From the NCBI RefSeq assembly GCF_037975245.1, contig NC_092571.1, forward strand, positions 5,602,001 to 5,666,000: 64,000 nt of DNA, written 5' to 3'. This document shows positions 1 through 13,959 of the stretch, piece after piece. The notes under the pieces are model-generated. The model was not told where the DNA came from and did not search any database. It saw only the letters and a program-made list of their open reading frames with translations. The translations under genes were made by a program, and so were the position numbers. This stretch comes from Apostichopus japonicus (lineage: Eukaryota > Echinodermata > Holothuroidea > Aspidochirotida > Stichopodidae). How positions within the stretch are numbered: position 1 is the stretch's first letter; the number at the start of each line of letters is the position of its first letter.

Positions 1-1508
1 CATCAAACAAAAAACAAACAAAAATACACTAAAGGAACAACAAAAAAACATATCAAACAAACAAAGAAGAAACATAACATAGAACAAAGAAACTAAAAAC
101 AAACATGATAAAAACTTCAATATTAAATTGAACAAACATGGAACAAACACAACCTTGTTGTGGTCCTCCTCGACAACGTCTTTGTTGTTGTGTCCACTGC
201 CAACCTTTGTGGTCCTCGGCATCACCACAACCTTTGTTGTTTGTTGTTGTTTGTTGTTGTTTGTTGTTGTGTCCACCACCAACTTTTGTTGCCGTTGTTG
301 TTGTTATTGTCAACTTCGTCTTACACCTATTAACAATAAAAAAAGAAAGCTTAATTGGATTGGGCATAAAACAACATTACATAGAACAAACACAGAACAA
401 ACAAACAACAAACAAACATATCAAACAGAAGAAACAGAACATTGTAGAACAAACAAACTAAAAACAAACATGAAAAATGATACCAAACACAACCTTGTTC
501 TTTGTTGTTTTCTTCACTGCCAACCTTTCTGGTCCTCGGCTCTACCACAACCTTTGTTGTTGTTTTTGTTGTTGTGTCCATCACCAACTTTGGTTGTTGT
601 TGTTGTTGTCGTAGTCCACTTCCTGTTACACCTATTAACAAGAAAAAAAGAAAGCTTAAATTGGATTGGGCATTAAACAACATTACATAGAACAAACAAA
701 CAATAAACAAACAAAGGAGAAACGTAGCATAGAACAAACAAACACGAAAAAACTTCAACGATAAATTGAACAACCTTGTTGTGGTCTTCCTCGACAACCT
801 ATTTGTTGTTGTGTCCACTGCCAACCTTTGTCGTCCTCCACACCACCACAACCTTTGTTGTTGTTGTTGTTTTTGTTGTTGTGTCCATCACCAACTTTGG
901 TTGTTGTTGTTGTTGTTGTCGTAGTCCACTTCCTGTTACACCTATTAACAAGAAAAAAAGAAAGCTTAAATTGGATTGGGCATTAAACATGAACTAACAT
1001 ACCAAACAAACAACAAACAAACATATCAAACAAACAAAGAACAAACAATCTAAAAACAAACATGAAAAAACTTCAACGATAAATTGAACAAACATGGAAC
1101 AAACACAACCTTGTTGTGGTCGTCCTCGACAACGTCTTTGTTGTTGTGTCCACTGCCAACCTTTGTGGTCCTCGGCATCACCACAACCTTTGTTGTTGTT
1201 GTTGTTTGTATCCACCACCAACTTTGGTTGTCATAGTCCACTTCACCTATTAACAAGAAAAAAAAAGAAAGCTCAAATTGGATTGGGCATTAAACAACAT
1301 TACATAAAACAAATAAACAACAAACAAACATTGCCAACCTTTGTGGTCCTATGCATCACCACAACCTTTGTTGTTGCTGTTGTTGTTGTTGTTTGTGTCC
1401 ACCACCAACTTGGTTGTTGTTGTCGTAGTCCACTTCATGTAACACCTATTAACAAGAAAAAAACGAAAGCTCAAATTGGATTGGGCATTAAACAACATTA
1501 CATAGAAC

Positions 1509-3416
1509 ATACATCAAACAAAAAACAAACAAAAATACACTAAAGGAACAACAAAAAAACATATCAAACAAACAAAGAAGAAACATAACATAGAACAAAG
1601 AAACTAAAAACAAACATGATAAAAACTTCAATATTAAATTGAACAAACATGGAACAAACACAACCTTGTTGTGGTCCTCCTCGACAACGTCTTTGTTGTT
1701 GTGTCCACTGCCAACCTTTGTGGTCCTCGGCATCACCACAACCTTTGTTGTTTGTTGTTGTTTGTTGTTGTGTCCACCACCAACTTTTGTTGCCGTTGTT
1801 GTTGTTATTGTCAACTTCGTCTTACACCTATTAACAATAAAAAAAGAAAGCTTAATTGGATTGGGCATAAAACAACATTACATAGAACATACATCAAACA
1901 AAAAACAAACAAAAATACACTAAAGGAACAACAAAAAAACATATCAAACAAACAAAGAAGAAACATAACATAGAACAAAGAAACTAAAAACAAACATGAT
2001 AAAAACTTCAATATTAAATTGAACAAACATGGAACAAACACAACCTTGTTGTGGTCCTCCTCGACAACGTCTTTGTTGTTGTGTCCACTGCCAACCTTTG
2101 TGGTCCTCGGCATCACCACAACCTTTGTTGTTTGTTGTTGTGTCCACCACCAACTTTTGTTGCCGTTGTTGTTGTTATTGTCAACTTCGTCTTACACCTA
2201 TTAACAATAAAAAAAGAAAGCTTAATTGGATTGGGCATAAAACAACATTACATAGAACAAACACAGAACAAACAAACAACAAACAAACATATCAAACAGA
2301 AGAAACAGAACATTGTAGAACAAACAAACTAAAAACAAACATGAAAAATGATACCAAACACAACCTTGTTCTTTGTTGTTTTCTTCACTGCCAACCTTTC
2401 TGGTCCTCGGCTCTACCACAACCTTTTTGTTTTTTTGTTGTGTCCATCACCAACTTTGGTTGTTGTTGTTGTTGTCGTAGTCCACTTCCTGTTACACCTA
2501 TTAACAAGAAAAAAAGAAAGCTTAAATTGGATTGGGCATTAAACAACATTACATAGAACAAACAAACAGTAAAAACAAACAACAAACAAAAAACGTAGAA
2601 CAAACAAACAATAAACAAACAAAGGAGAAACGTAGCATAGAACAAACAAACACGAAAAAACTTCAACGATAAATTGAACAACCTTGTTGTGGTCTTCCTC
2701 GACAACCTATTTGTTGTTGTGTCCACTGCCAACCTTTGTCGTCCTCCACACCACCACAACCTTTGTTGTTGTTGTTGTTTTTGTTGTTGTGTCCATCACC
2801 AACTTTGGTTGTTGTTGTTGTTGTTGTCGTAGTCCACTTCCTGTTACACCTATTAACAAGAAAAAAAGAAAGCTTAAATTGGATTGGGCATTAAACATGA
2901 ACTAACATACCAAACAAACAACAAACAAACATATCAAACAAACAAAGAACAAACAATCTAAAAACAAACATGAAAAAACTTCAACGATAAATTGAACAAA
3001 CATGGAACAAACACAACCTTGTTGTGGTCGTCCTCGACAACGTCTTTGTTGTTGTGTCCACTGCCAACCTTTGTGGTCCTCGGCATCACCACAACCTTTG
3101 TTGTTGTTGTTGTTTGTATCCACCACCAACTTTGGTTGTCATAGTCCACTTCACCTATTAACAAGAAAAAAAAAGAAAGCTCAAATTGGATTGGGCATTA
3201 AACAACATTACATAAAACAAATAAACAACAAACAAACATTGCCAACCTTTGTGGTCCTATGCATCACCACAACCTTTGTTGTTGCTGTTGTTGTTGTTGT
3301 TTGTGTCCACCACCAACTTGGTTGTTGTTGTCGTAGTCCACTTCATGTAACACCTATTAACAAGAAAAAAACGAAAGCTCAAATTGGATTGGGCATTAAA
3401 CAACATTACATAGAAC
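1509..3416. repeat. Higher-order repeat copy with duplicated A monomer (A-A-B-C-D-E)
   Basis: Six monomers end near 1855, 2225, 2526, 2878, 3185 and 3383. The first two are both type A, recognised by ATACATCAAAC at the start and GGCATAAAAC at the end. The next copy (3417-4960) has only one A, so one A monomer of about 365-380 bp was gained or lost, as expected from unequal exchange. Confidence 0.85.
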
Positions 3417-4960
3417 ATACATCAAACAAAAAACAAACAAAAATACACTAAAGGAACAACAAAAAAACATATCAAACAAACAAAGAAGAAACATAACATA
3501 GAACAAAGAAACTAAAAACAAACATGATAAAAACTTCAATATTAAATTGAACAAACATGGAACAAACACAACCTTGTTGTGGTCCTCCTCGACAACGTCT
3601 TTGTTGTTGTGTCCACTGCCAACCTTTGTGGTCCTCGGCATCACCACAACCTTTGTTGTTTGTTGTTGTTTGTTGTTGTGTCCACCACCAACTTTTGTTG
3701 CCGTTGTTGTTGTTATTGTCAACTTCGTCTTACACCTATTAACAATAAAAAAAGAAAGCTTAATTGGATTGGGCATAAAACAACATTACATAGAACAAAC
3801 ACAGAACAAACAAACAACAAACAAACATATCAAACAGAAGAAACAGAACATTGTAGAACAAACAAACTAAAAACAAACATGAAAAATGATACCAAACACA
3901 ACCTTGTTCTTTGTTGTTTTCTTCACTGCCAACCTTTCTGGTCCTCGGCTCTACCACAACCTTTGTTGTTGTTTTTGTTGTTGTGTCCATCACCAACTTT
4001 GGTTGTTGTTGTTGTTGTCGTAGTCCACTTCCTGTTACACCTATTAACAAGAAAAAAAGAAAGCTTAAATTGGATTGGGCATTAAACAACATTACATAGA
4101 ACAAACAAACAGTAAAAACAAACAACAAACAAAAAACGTAGAACAAACAAACAATAAACAAACAAAGGAGAAACGTAGCATAGAACAAACAAACACGAAA
4201 AAACTTCAACGATAAATTGAACAACCTTGTTGTGGTCTTCCTCGACAACCTATTTGTTGTTGTGTCCACTGCCAACCTTTGTCGTCCTCCACACCACCAC
4301 AACCTTTGTTGTTGTTGTTGTTTTTGTTGTTGTGTCCATCACCAACTTTGGTTGTTGTTGTTGTTGTTGTCGTAGTCCACTTCCTGTTACACCTATTAAC
4401 AAGAAAAAAAGAAAGCTTAAATTGGATTGGGCATTAAACATGAACTAACATACCAAACAAACAACAAACAAACATATCAAACAAACAAAGAACAAACAAT
4501 CTAAAAACAAACATGAAAAAACTTCAACGATAAATTGAACAAACATGGAACAAACACAACCTTGTTGTGGTCGTCCTCGACAACGTCTTTGTTGTTGTGT
4601 CCACTGCCAACCTTTGTGGTCCTCGGCATCACCACAACCTTTGTTGTTGTTGTTGTTTGTATCCACCACCAACTTTGGTTGTCATAGTCCACTTCACCTA
4701 TTAACAAGAAAAAAAAAGAAAGCTCAAATTGGATTGGGCATTAAACAACATTACATAAAACAAATAAACAACAAACAAACATTGCCAACCTTTGTGGTCC
4801 TATGCATCACCACAACCTTTGTTGTTGCTGTTGTTGTTGTTGTTTGTGTCCACCACCAACTTGGTTGTTGTTGTCGTAGTCCACTTCATGTAACACCTAT
4901 TAACAAGAAAAAAACGAAAGCTCAAATTGGATTGGGCATTAAACAACATTACATAGAACA
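3417..4960. repeat. Canonical higher-order repeat copy (A-B-C-D-E)
   Basis: Five monomers ending near 3765, 4070, 4423, 4730 and 4927, total about 1,544 bp. It is nearly identical to the B-C-D-E part of the preceding copy and to the copies at 7542-9103 and 12440-13959, and serves as the reference unit for this array. Confidence 0.88.
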
Positions 4961-7541
4961 TACATCAAACAAAAAACAAACAAAAATACACTAAAGGAAC
5001 AACAAAAAAACATATCAAACAAACAAAGAAGAAACATAACATAGAACAAAGAAACTAAAAACAAACATGATAAAAACTTCAATATTAAATTGAACAAACA
5101 TGGAACAAACACAACCTTGTTGTGGTCCTCCTCGACAACGTCTTTGTTGTTGTGTCCACTGCCAACCTTTGTGGTCCTCGGCATCACCACAACCTTTGTT
5201 GTTTGTTGTTGTTTGTTGTTGTTTGTTGTTGTGTCCACCACCAACTTTTGTTGCCGTTGTTGTTGTTATTGTCAACTTCGTCTTACACCTATTAACAATA
5301 AAAAAAGAAAGCTTAATTGGATTGGGCATAAAACAACATTACATAGAACAAACACAGAACAAACAAACAACAAACAAACATATCAAACAGAAGAAACAGA
5401 ACATTGTAGAACAAACAAACTAAAAACAAACATGAAAAATGATACCAAACACAACCTTGTTCTTTGTTGTTTTGTTCACTGCCAACCTTTCTGGTCCTCG
5501 GCTCTACCACAACCTTTGTTGTTGTTTTTGTTGTTGTGTCCATCACCAACTTTGGTTGTTGTTGTTGTTGTCGTAGTCCACTTCCTGTTACACCTATTAA
5601 CAAGAAAAAAAGAAAGCTTAAATTGGATTGGGCATTAAACAACATTACATAGAACAAACAAACAATAAACAAACAAAGGAGAAACGTAGCATAGAACAAA
5701 CAAACACGAAAAAACTTCAACGATAAATTGAACAACCTTGTTGTGGTCTTCCTCGACAACCTATTTGTTGTTGTGTCCACTGCCAACCTTTGTCGTCCTC
5801 CACACCACCACAACCTTTGTTGCTGTTGTTGTTTTTGTTGTTGTGTCCATCACCAACTTTGGTTGTTGTTGTTGTTGTTGTCGTAGTCCACTTCCTGTTA
5901 CACCTATTAACAAGAAAAAAAGAAAGCTTAAATTGGATTGGGCATTAAACATGAACTAACATACCAAACAAACAACAAACAAACATATCAAACAAACAAA
6001 GAACAAACAATCTAAAAACAAACATGATAAAAACTTCAATATTAAATTGAACAAACATGGAACAAACACAACCTTGTTGTGGTCCTCCTCGACAACGTCT
6101 TTGTTGTTGTGTCCACTTCCAACCTTTGTGGTCCTCGGCATCACCACAACCTTTGTTGTTTGTTGTTGTTTGTTGTTGTTTGTTGTTGTGTCCACCACCA
6201 ACTTTTGTTGCCGTTGTTGTTGTCAACTTCGTCTTACACCTATTAACAATAAAAAAAGAAAGCTTAATTGGATTGGGCATAAAACAACATTACATAGAAC
6301 AAACACAGAACAAACAAACAACAAACAAACATATCAAACAGAAGAAACAGAACATTGTAGAACAAACAAACTAAAAACAAACATGAAAAATGATACCAAA
6401 CACAACCTTGTTCTTTGTTGTTTTGTTCACTGCCAACCTTTCTGGTCCTCGGCTCTACCACAACCTTTGTTGTTGTTTTTGTTGTTGTGTCCATCACCAA
6501 CTTTGGTTGTTGTTGTGTCCATCACCAACTTTGGTTGTTGTTGTTGTTGTCGTAGTCCACTTCCTGTTACACCTATTAACAAGAAAAAAAGAAAGCTTAA
6601 ATTGGATTGGGCATTAAACAACATTACATAGAACAAACAAACAGTAAAAACAAACAACAAACAAAAAACGTAGAACAAACAAACAATAAACAAACAAAGG
6701 AGAAACGTAGCATAGAACAAACAAACACGAAAAAACTTCAACGATAAATTGAACAACCTTGTTGTGGTCTTCCTCGACAACCTATTTGTTGTTGTGTCCA
6801 CTGCCAACCTTTGTCGTCCTCCACACCACCACAACCTTTGTTGTTGTTGTTATTGTTTTTGTTGTGGTGTCCATCACCAACTTTGGTTGTTGTTGTTGTT
6901 GTTGTCGTAGTCCACTTCCTGTTACACCTATTAACAAGAAAAAAAGAAAGCTTAAATTGGATTGGGCATTAAACAACATTACATAGAATAAACAAACCAA
7001 ACAAACATTGAACTAACATACCAAACAAACAACAAACAAACATATCAAACAAACAAAGAACAAACAATCTAAAAACAAACATGAAAAAACTTCAACGATA
7101 AATTGAACAAACATGGAACAAACACAACCTTGTTGTGGTCGTCCTCGACAACGTCTTTGTTGTTGTGTCCACTGCCAACCTTTGTGGTCCTCGGGCATCA
7201 CCACAACCTTTGTTGTTGTTGTTGTTTGTATCCACCACCAACTTCGGTTGTCATAGTCCACTTCATGTAACACCTATTAACAAGAAAAAAAAAGAAAGCT
7301 CAAATTGGATTGGGCATTAAACAACATTACATAAAACAAATAAACAACAAACAAACATTGCCAACCTTTGTGGTCCTATGCATCACCACAACCTTTGTTG
7401 TTTTTGTTGTTGTTGTTGTTGTTGTTTGTGTCCACCACCAACTTGGTTGTTGTTGTCGTAGTCCACTTCATGTAACACCTATTAACAAGAAAAGAACGAA
7501 AGCTCAAATTGGATTGGGCATTAAACAACATTACATAGAAC
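4961..7541. repeat. Expanded higher-order repeat copy (A-B-C-A-B-C-D-E)
   Basis: Eight monomers end near 5316, 5621, 5934, 6267, 6602, 6957, 7305 and 7509. An A-B-C trimer is duplicated. The second A follows the linker normally found between C and D (near 5950-6020), so the junction is visible as an out-of-order linker. Confidence 0.8.
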
Positions 7542-9103
7542 ATACATCAAACAAAAAACAAACAAAAATACACTAAAGGAACAACAAAAAAACATATCAA
7601 ACAAACAAAGAAGAAACATAACATAGAACAAAGAAACTAAAAACAAACATGATAAAAACTTCAATAATAAATTGAACAAACATGGAACAAACACAACCTT
7701 GTTGTGGTCCTCCTCGACAACGTCTTTGTTGTTGTGTCCACTGCCAACCTTTGTGGTCCTCGGCATCACCACAACCTTTGTTGTTGTTTGTTGTTGTGTC
7801 CACCACCAACTTTTGTTGCCGTTGTTGTTGTTATTGTCAACTTCGTCTTACACCTATTAACAATAAAAAAAGAAAGCTTAATTGGATTGGGCATAAAACA
7901 ACATTACATAGAACAAACACAGAACAAACAAACAACAAACAAACATATCAAACAGAGAAGAAACAGAACATTGTAGAACAAACAAACTAAAAACAAACAT
8001 GAAAAATGATACCAAACACAACCTTGTTCTTTGTTGTTTTCTTCACTGCCAACCTTTCTGGTCCTCGGCTCTACCACAACCTTTGTTGTTGTTTTTGTTG
8101 TTGTGTCCATAACCAACTTTGGTTGTTGTTGTTGTTGTCGTAGTCCACTTCCTGTTACACCTATTAACAAGAAAAAAAGAAAGCTTAAATTGGATTGGGC
8201 ATTAAACAACATTACATAGAACAAACAAACAGTAAAAACAAACAACAAACAAAAAACGTATAACAAACAAACAATAAACAAACAAAGGAGAAACGTAGCA
8301 TAGAACAAACAAACACGAAAAAACGATAAATTGAACAACCTTGTTGTGGTCTTCCTCGACAACCTGTTTGTTGTTGTGTCCACTGCCAACCTTTGTCGTC
8401 CTCCACACCACCACAACCTTTGTTGTTGTTGTTGTTTTTGTTGTTGTGTCCATCACCAACTTTGGTTGTTGTTGTTGTTGTTGTCGTAGTCCACTTCCTG
8501 TTACACCTATTAACAAGAAAAAAAGAAAGCTTGGATTGGGCATTAAACAACATTACATAGAATAAACAAACCAAACAAACATTGAACTAACATACCAAAC
8601 AAACAACAAACAAACATATCAAACAAACAAAGAACAAACAATCTAAAAACAAACATGAAAAAACTTCAACGATAAATTGAACAAACATGGAACAAACACA
8701 ACCTTGTTGTGGTCGTCCTCGACAACGTCTTTGTTGTTGTGTCCACTGCCAACCTTTGTGGTCCTCGGCATCACCACAACCTTTGTTGTTGTTGTTGTTT
8801 GTATCCACCACCAACTTCGGTTGTCATAGTCCACTTCATGTAACACCTCTTAACAAGAAAAAAAAAGAAAGCTCAAATTGGATTGGGCATTAAACAACAT
8901 TACGTAAAACAAATAAACAACAAACAAACATTGCCAACCTTTGTGGTCCTATGCATCACCACAACCTTTGTTGTTGTTGTTGTTGTTTGTGTCCACCACC
9001 AACTTGGTTGTTGTTGTCGTAGTCCACTTCATGTAACACCTATTAACAAGAAAAAAACGAAAGCTCAAATTGGATTGGGCATTAAACAACATTACATAGA
9101 ACA

Positions 9104-12100
9104 TACATCAAACAAAAAACAAACAAAAATACACTAAAGGAACAACAAAAAAACATATCAAACAAACAAAGAAGAAACATAACATAGAACAAAGAAACTA
9201 AAAGCAAACATGATAAAAACTTCAATATTAAATTGAACAAACATGGAACAAACACAACCTTGTTGTGGTCCTCCTCGACAACGTCTTTGTTGTTGTGTCC
9301 ACTGCCAACCTTTGTGGTCCTCGGCATCACCACAACCTTTGTTGTTTGTTGTTGTTGTGTCCACCACCAACTTTTGTTGCCGTTGTTGTTGTTATTGTCA
9401 ACTTCGTCTTACACCTATTAACAATAAAAAAAGAAAGCTTAATTGGATTGGGCATAAAACAACATTACATAGAACATACATCAAACAAAAAACAAACAAA
9501 AATACACTAAAGGAACAACAAAAAAACATATCAAACAAACAAAGAAGAAACATAACATAGAACAAAGAAACTAAAAACAAACATGATAAAAACTTCAATA
9601 TTAAATTGAACAAACATGGAACAAACACAACCTTGTTGTGGTCCTCCTCGACAACGTCTTTGTTGTTGTGTCCACTGCCAACCTTTGTGGTCCTCGGCAT
9701 CACCACAACCTTTGTTGTTTGTTGTTGTTTGTTGTTGTGTCCACCACCAACTTTTGTTGCCGTTGTTGTTGTTATTGTCAACTTCGTCTTACACCTATTA
9801 ACAATAAAAAAAGAAAGCTTAATTGGATTGGGCATAAAACAACATTACATAGAACAAACACAGAACAAACAAACAACAAACAAACATATCAAACAGAAGA
9901 AACAGAACATTGTAGAACAAACAAACTAAAAACAAACATGAAAAATGATACCAAACACAACCTTGTTCTTTGTTGTTTTGTTCACTGCCAACCTTTCTGG
10001 TCCTCGGCTCTACCACAACCTTTGTTGTTGTTTTTGTTGTTGTGTCCATCACCAACTTTGGTTGTTGTTGTGTCCATCACCAACTTTGGTTGTTGTTGTT
10101 GTTGTCGTAGTCCACTTCCTGTTACACCTATTAACAAGAAAAAAAGAAAGCTTAAATTGGATTGGGCATTAAACAACATTACATAGAACAAACAAACAGT
10201 AAAAACAAACAACAAACAAAAAACGTAGAACAAACAAACAATAAACAAACAAAGGAGAAACGTAGCATAGAACAAACAAACACGAAAAAACTTCAACGAT
10301 AAATTGAACAACCTTGTTGTGGTCTTCCTCGACAACCTATTTGTTGTTGTGTCCACTGCCAACCTTTGTCGTCCTCCACACCACCACAACCTTTGTTGTT
10401 GTTGTTGTTGTTGTGGTGTCCATCACCAACTTTGGTTGTTGTTGTTGTTGTTGTCGTAGTCCACTTCCTGTTACACCTATTAACAAGAAAAAAAGAAAGC
10501 TTAAATTGGATTGGGCATTAAACAACATTACATAGAATAAACAAACCAAACAAACATTGAACTAACATACCAAACAAACAACAAACAAACATATCAAACA
10601 AACAAAGAACAAACAATCTAAAAACAAACATGAAAAAACTTCAACGATAAATTGAACAAACATGGAACAAACACAACCTTGTTGTGGTCGTCCTCGACAA
10701 CGTCTTTGTTGTTGTGTCCACTGCCAACCTTTGTGGTCCTCGGCATCACCACAACCTTTGTTGTTGTTGTTGTTTGTATCCACCACCAACTTCGGTTGTC
10801 ATAGTCCACTTCATGTAACACCTATTAACAAGAAAAAAAAAGAAAGCTCAAATTGGATTGGGCATTAAACAACATTACATAAAACAAATAAACAACAAAC
10901 AAACATTGCCAACCTTTGTGGTCCTATGCATCACCACAACCTTTGTTGTTTTTGTTGTTGTTGTTGTTTGTGTCCACCACCAACTTGGTTGTTGTTGTCG
11001 TAGTCCACTTCCTGTTACCTATTAACAAGAAAAAAAGAAAGCTTAAATTGGATTGGGCATTAAACAACATTATATGAAACAAACAAACAGTAAAAACAAA
11101 CAACAAACAAAAAACGTAGAACAAACAAACAATAAACAAACAAAGGAGAAACGTAGCATAGAACAAACACGAAAAAACTTCAACGATAAATTGAACAACT
11201 TTGTTGTGGTCTTCCTCGACAACCTATTTGTTGTTGTGTCCACTGCCAACCTTTGTCGTCCTCCACACCACCACAACCTTTGTTGTTGTTGTTGTTTATG
11301 TTGTTGTGTCCACCACCAACTTTGGTTGTTGTTGTCGTAGTCCACTTCCTGTTACACCTATTAACAAGAAAAAAACGAAAGCTCAAATTGGATTGGGCAT
11401 TAAACAACATTACATAGAACATACATCAAACAAAAAACAAACAAAAATACACTAAAGGAACAACAAAAAAACATATCAAACAAACAAAGAAGAAACATAA
11501 CATAGAACAAAGAAACTAAAAACAAACATGATAAAAACTTCAATAATAAATTGAACAAATATGGAACAAACACAACCTTGTTGTGGTCCTCCTCGACAAC
11601 GTTTGTTGTTGTGTCCACTGCCAACCTTTGTGGTCCTCGGCATCACCACAACCTTTGTTGTTGTTTGTTGTTGTGTCCACCACCAACTTTTGTTGCCGTT
11701 GTTGTTGTTATTGTCAACTTCGTCTTACACCTATTAACAATAAAAAAAGAAGGCTTAATTGGATTGGGCATAAAACAACATTACATAGAACAAACACAGA
11801 ACAAACAAACAACAAAGAAACATATCAAACAGAAGAAACAGAACATTGTAGAACAAACAAACTAAAAACAAACATGAAAAATGATACCAAACACAACCTT
11901 GTTCTTTGTTGTTTTGTTCACTGCAAAACTTTCTGGTCCTCGGCTCTACCACAACCTTTGTTGTTGTTTTTGTTGTTGTGTCCATCACCAACTTTGGTTG
12001 TTGTTGTTGTTGTTGTCGTAGTCCACTTCCTGTTACCTATTAACAAGAAAAAAAGAAAGCTTAAATTGGATTGGGCATTAAACAACATTATATAAAACAA

Positions 12101-12439
12101 ACAAACAGTAAAAACAAACAACAAACAAAACGTAGAACAAACAAACAATAAACAAACAAAGGAGAAACGTAGCATAGAACAAACACGAAAAAACTTCAAC
12201 GATAAATTGAACAACTTTGTTGTGGTCTTCCTCGACAACCTATTTGTTGTTGTGTCCACTGCCAACCTTTGTCGTCCTCCACACCACCACAACCTTTGTT
12301 GTTGTTGTTGTTTTTGTTGTTGTGTCCACCACCAACTTTGGTTGTTGTTGTTGTCGTAGTCCACTTCCTGTTACACCTATTAACAAGAAAAAAACGAAAG
12401 CTCAAATTGGATTGGGCATTAAACAACATTACATAGAAC
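9104..12439. repeat. Rearranged higher-order repeats with hybrid monomers
   Basis: After a double A (ends near 9441 and 9816), B, C and D are followed by a monomer that starts as type E (near 10900) but ends as type B (near 11048), then one that starts as C (near 11200) and ends as E (near 11388). The next block (11421-12439) is only A-B-(C/E hybrid), about 1,019 bp. Such chimeras indicate unequal crossover between different monomer types in misaligned register. Confidence 0.78.
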
Positions 12440-13959
12440 ATACATCAAACAAAAAACAAACAAAAATACACTAAAGGAACAACAAAAAAACATATCAAAC
12501 AAACAAAGAAGAAACATAACATAGAACAAAGAAACTAAAAACAAACATGATAAAAACTTCAATAATAAATTGAACAAACATGGAACAAACACAACCTTGT
12601 TGTGGTCCTCCTCGACAACGTTTGTTGTTGTGTCCACTGCCAACCTTTGTGGTCCTCGGCATCACCACAACCTTTGTTGTTGTTGTTGTTTGTTGTTGTG
12701 TCCACCACCAACTTTTGTTGCCGTTGTTGTTGTTATTGTCAACTTCGTCTTACACCTATTAACAATAAAAAAAGAAAGCTTAATTGGATTGGGCATAAAA
12801 CAACATTACATAGAACAAACACAGAACAAACAAACAACAAACAAACATATCAAACAGAGAAGAAACAGAACATTGTAGAACAAACAAACTAAAAACAAAC
12901 ATGAAAAATGATACCAAACACAACCTTGTTCTTTGTTGCTTTCTTCACTGCCAACCTTTCTGGTCCTCGGCTCTACCACAACCTTTGTTGTTGTTTTTGT
13001 TGTTGTGTCCATAACCAACTTTGGTTGTTGTTGTTGTTGTCGTAGTCCACTTCCTGTTACACCTATTAACAAGAAAAAAAGAAAGCTTAAATTGGATTGG
13101 GCATTAAACAACATTACATAGAACAAACAAACAGTAAAAACAAACAACAAACAAAAAACGTAGAACAAACAAACAATAAACAAACAAAGGAGAAACGTAG
13201 CATAGAACAAACAAACACGAAAAAACGATAAATTGAACAACCTTGTTGTGGTCTTCCTCGACAACCTATTTGTTGTTGTGTCCACTGCCAACCTTTGTCG
13301 TCCTCCACACCACCACAACCTTTGTTGTTGTTGTTGTCGTAGTCCACTTCCTGTTACACCTATTAACAAGAAAAAAAGAAAGCTTAAATTGGATTGGGCA
13401 TTAAACAACATTACATAGAATAAACAAACCAAACAAACATTGAACTAACATACCAAACAAACAACAAACAAACATATCAAACAAACAAAGAACAAACAAT
13501 CTAAAAACAAACATGAAAAAACTTCAACGATAAATTGAACAAACATGGAACAAACACAACCTTGTTGTGGTCGTCCTCGACAACGTCTTTGTTGTTGTGT
13601 CCACTGCCAATCTTTGTGGTCCTCGGCATCACCACAACCTTTGTTGTTGTTGTTGTTTGTATCCACCACCAACTTCGGTTGTCATAGTCCACTTCACCTA
13701 TTAACAAGAAAAAAAAAGAAAGCTCAAATTGGATTGGGCATTAAACAACATTACATAAAACAAATAAACAACAAACAAACATTGCCAACCTTTGTGGTCC
13801 TATGCATCACCACAACCTTTGTTGTTTTTGTTGTTGTTGTTGTTTGTGTCCACCACCAACTTGGTTGTTGTTGTCGTAGTCCACTTCATGTAACACCTAT
13901 TAACAAGAAAAAAACGAAAGCTCAAATTGGATTGGGCATTAAACAACATTACATAGAAC

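Noticed and set aside
128-676. Long open frame in the satellite rich in Cys, Val and Phe runs (and dozens like it on both strands to 15,600)
   Set aside because: The frames follow the TTG/AAC composition, occur on both strands and in several frames of every monomer, and change with the number of TTG triplets. No start or splice context is shared.
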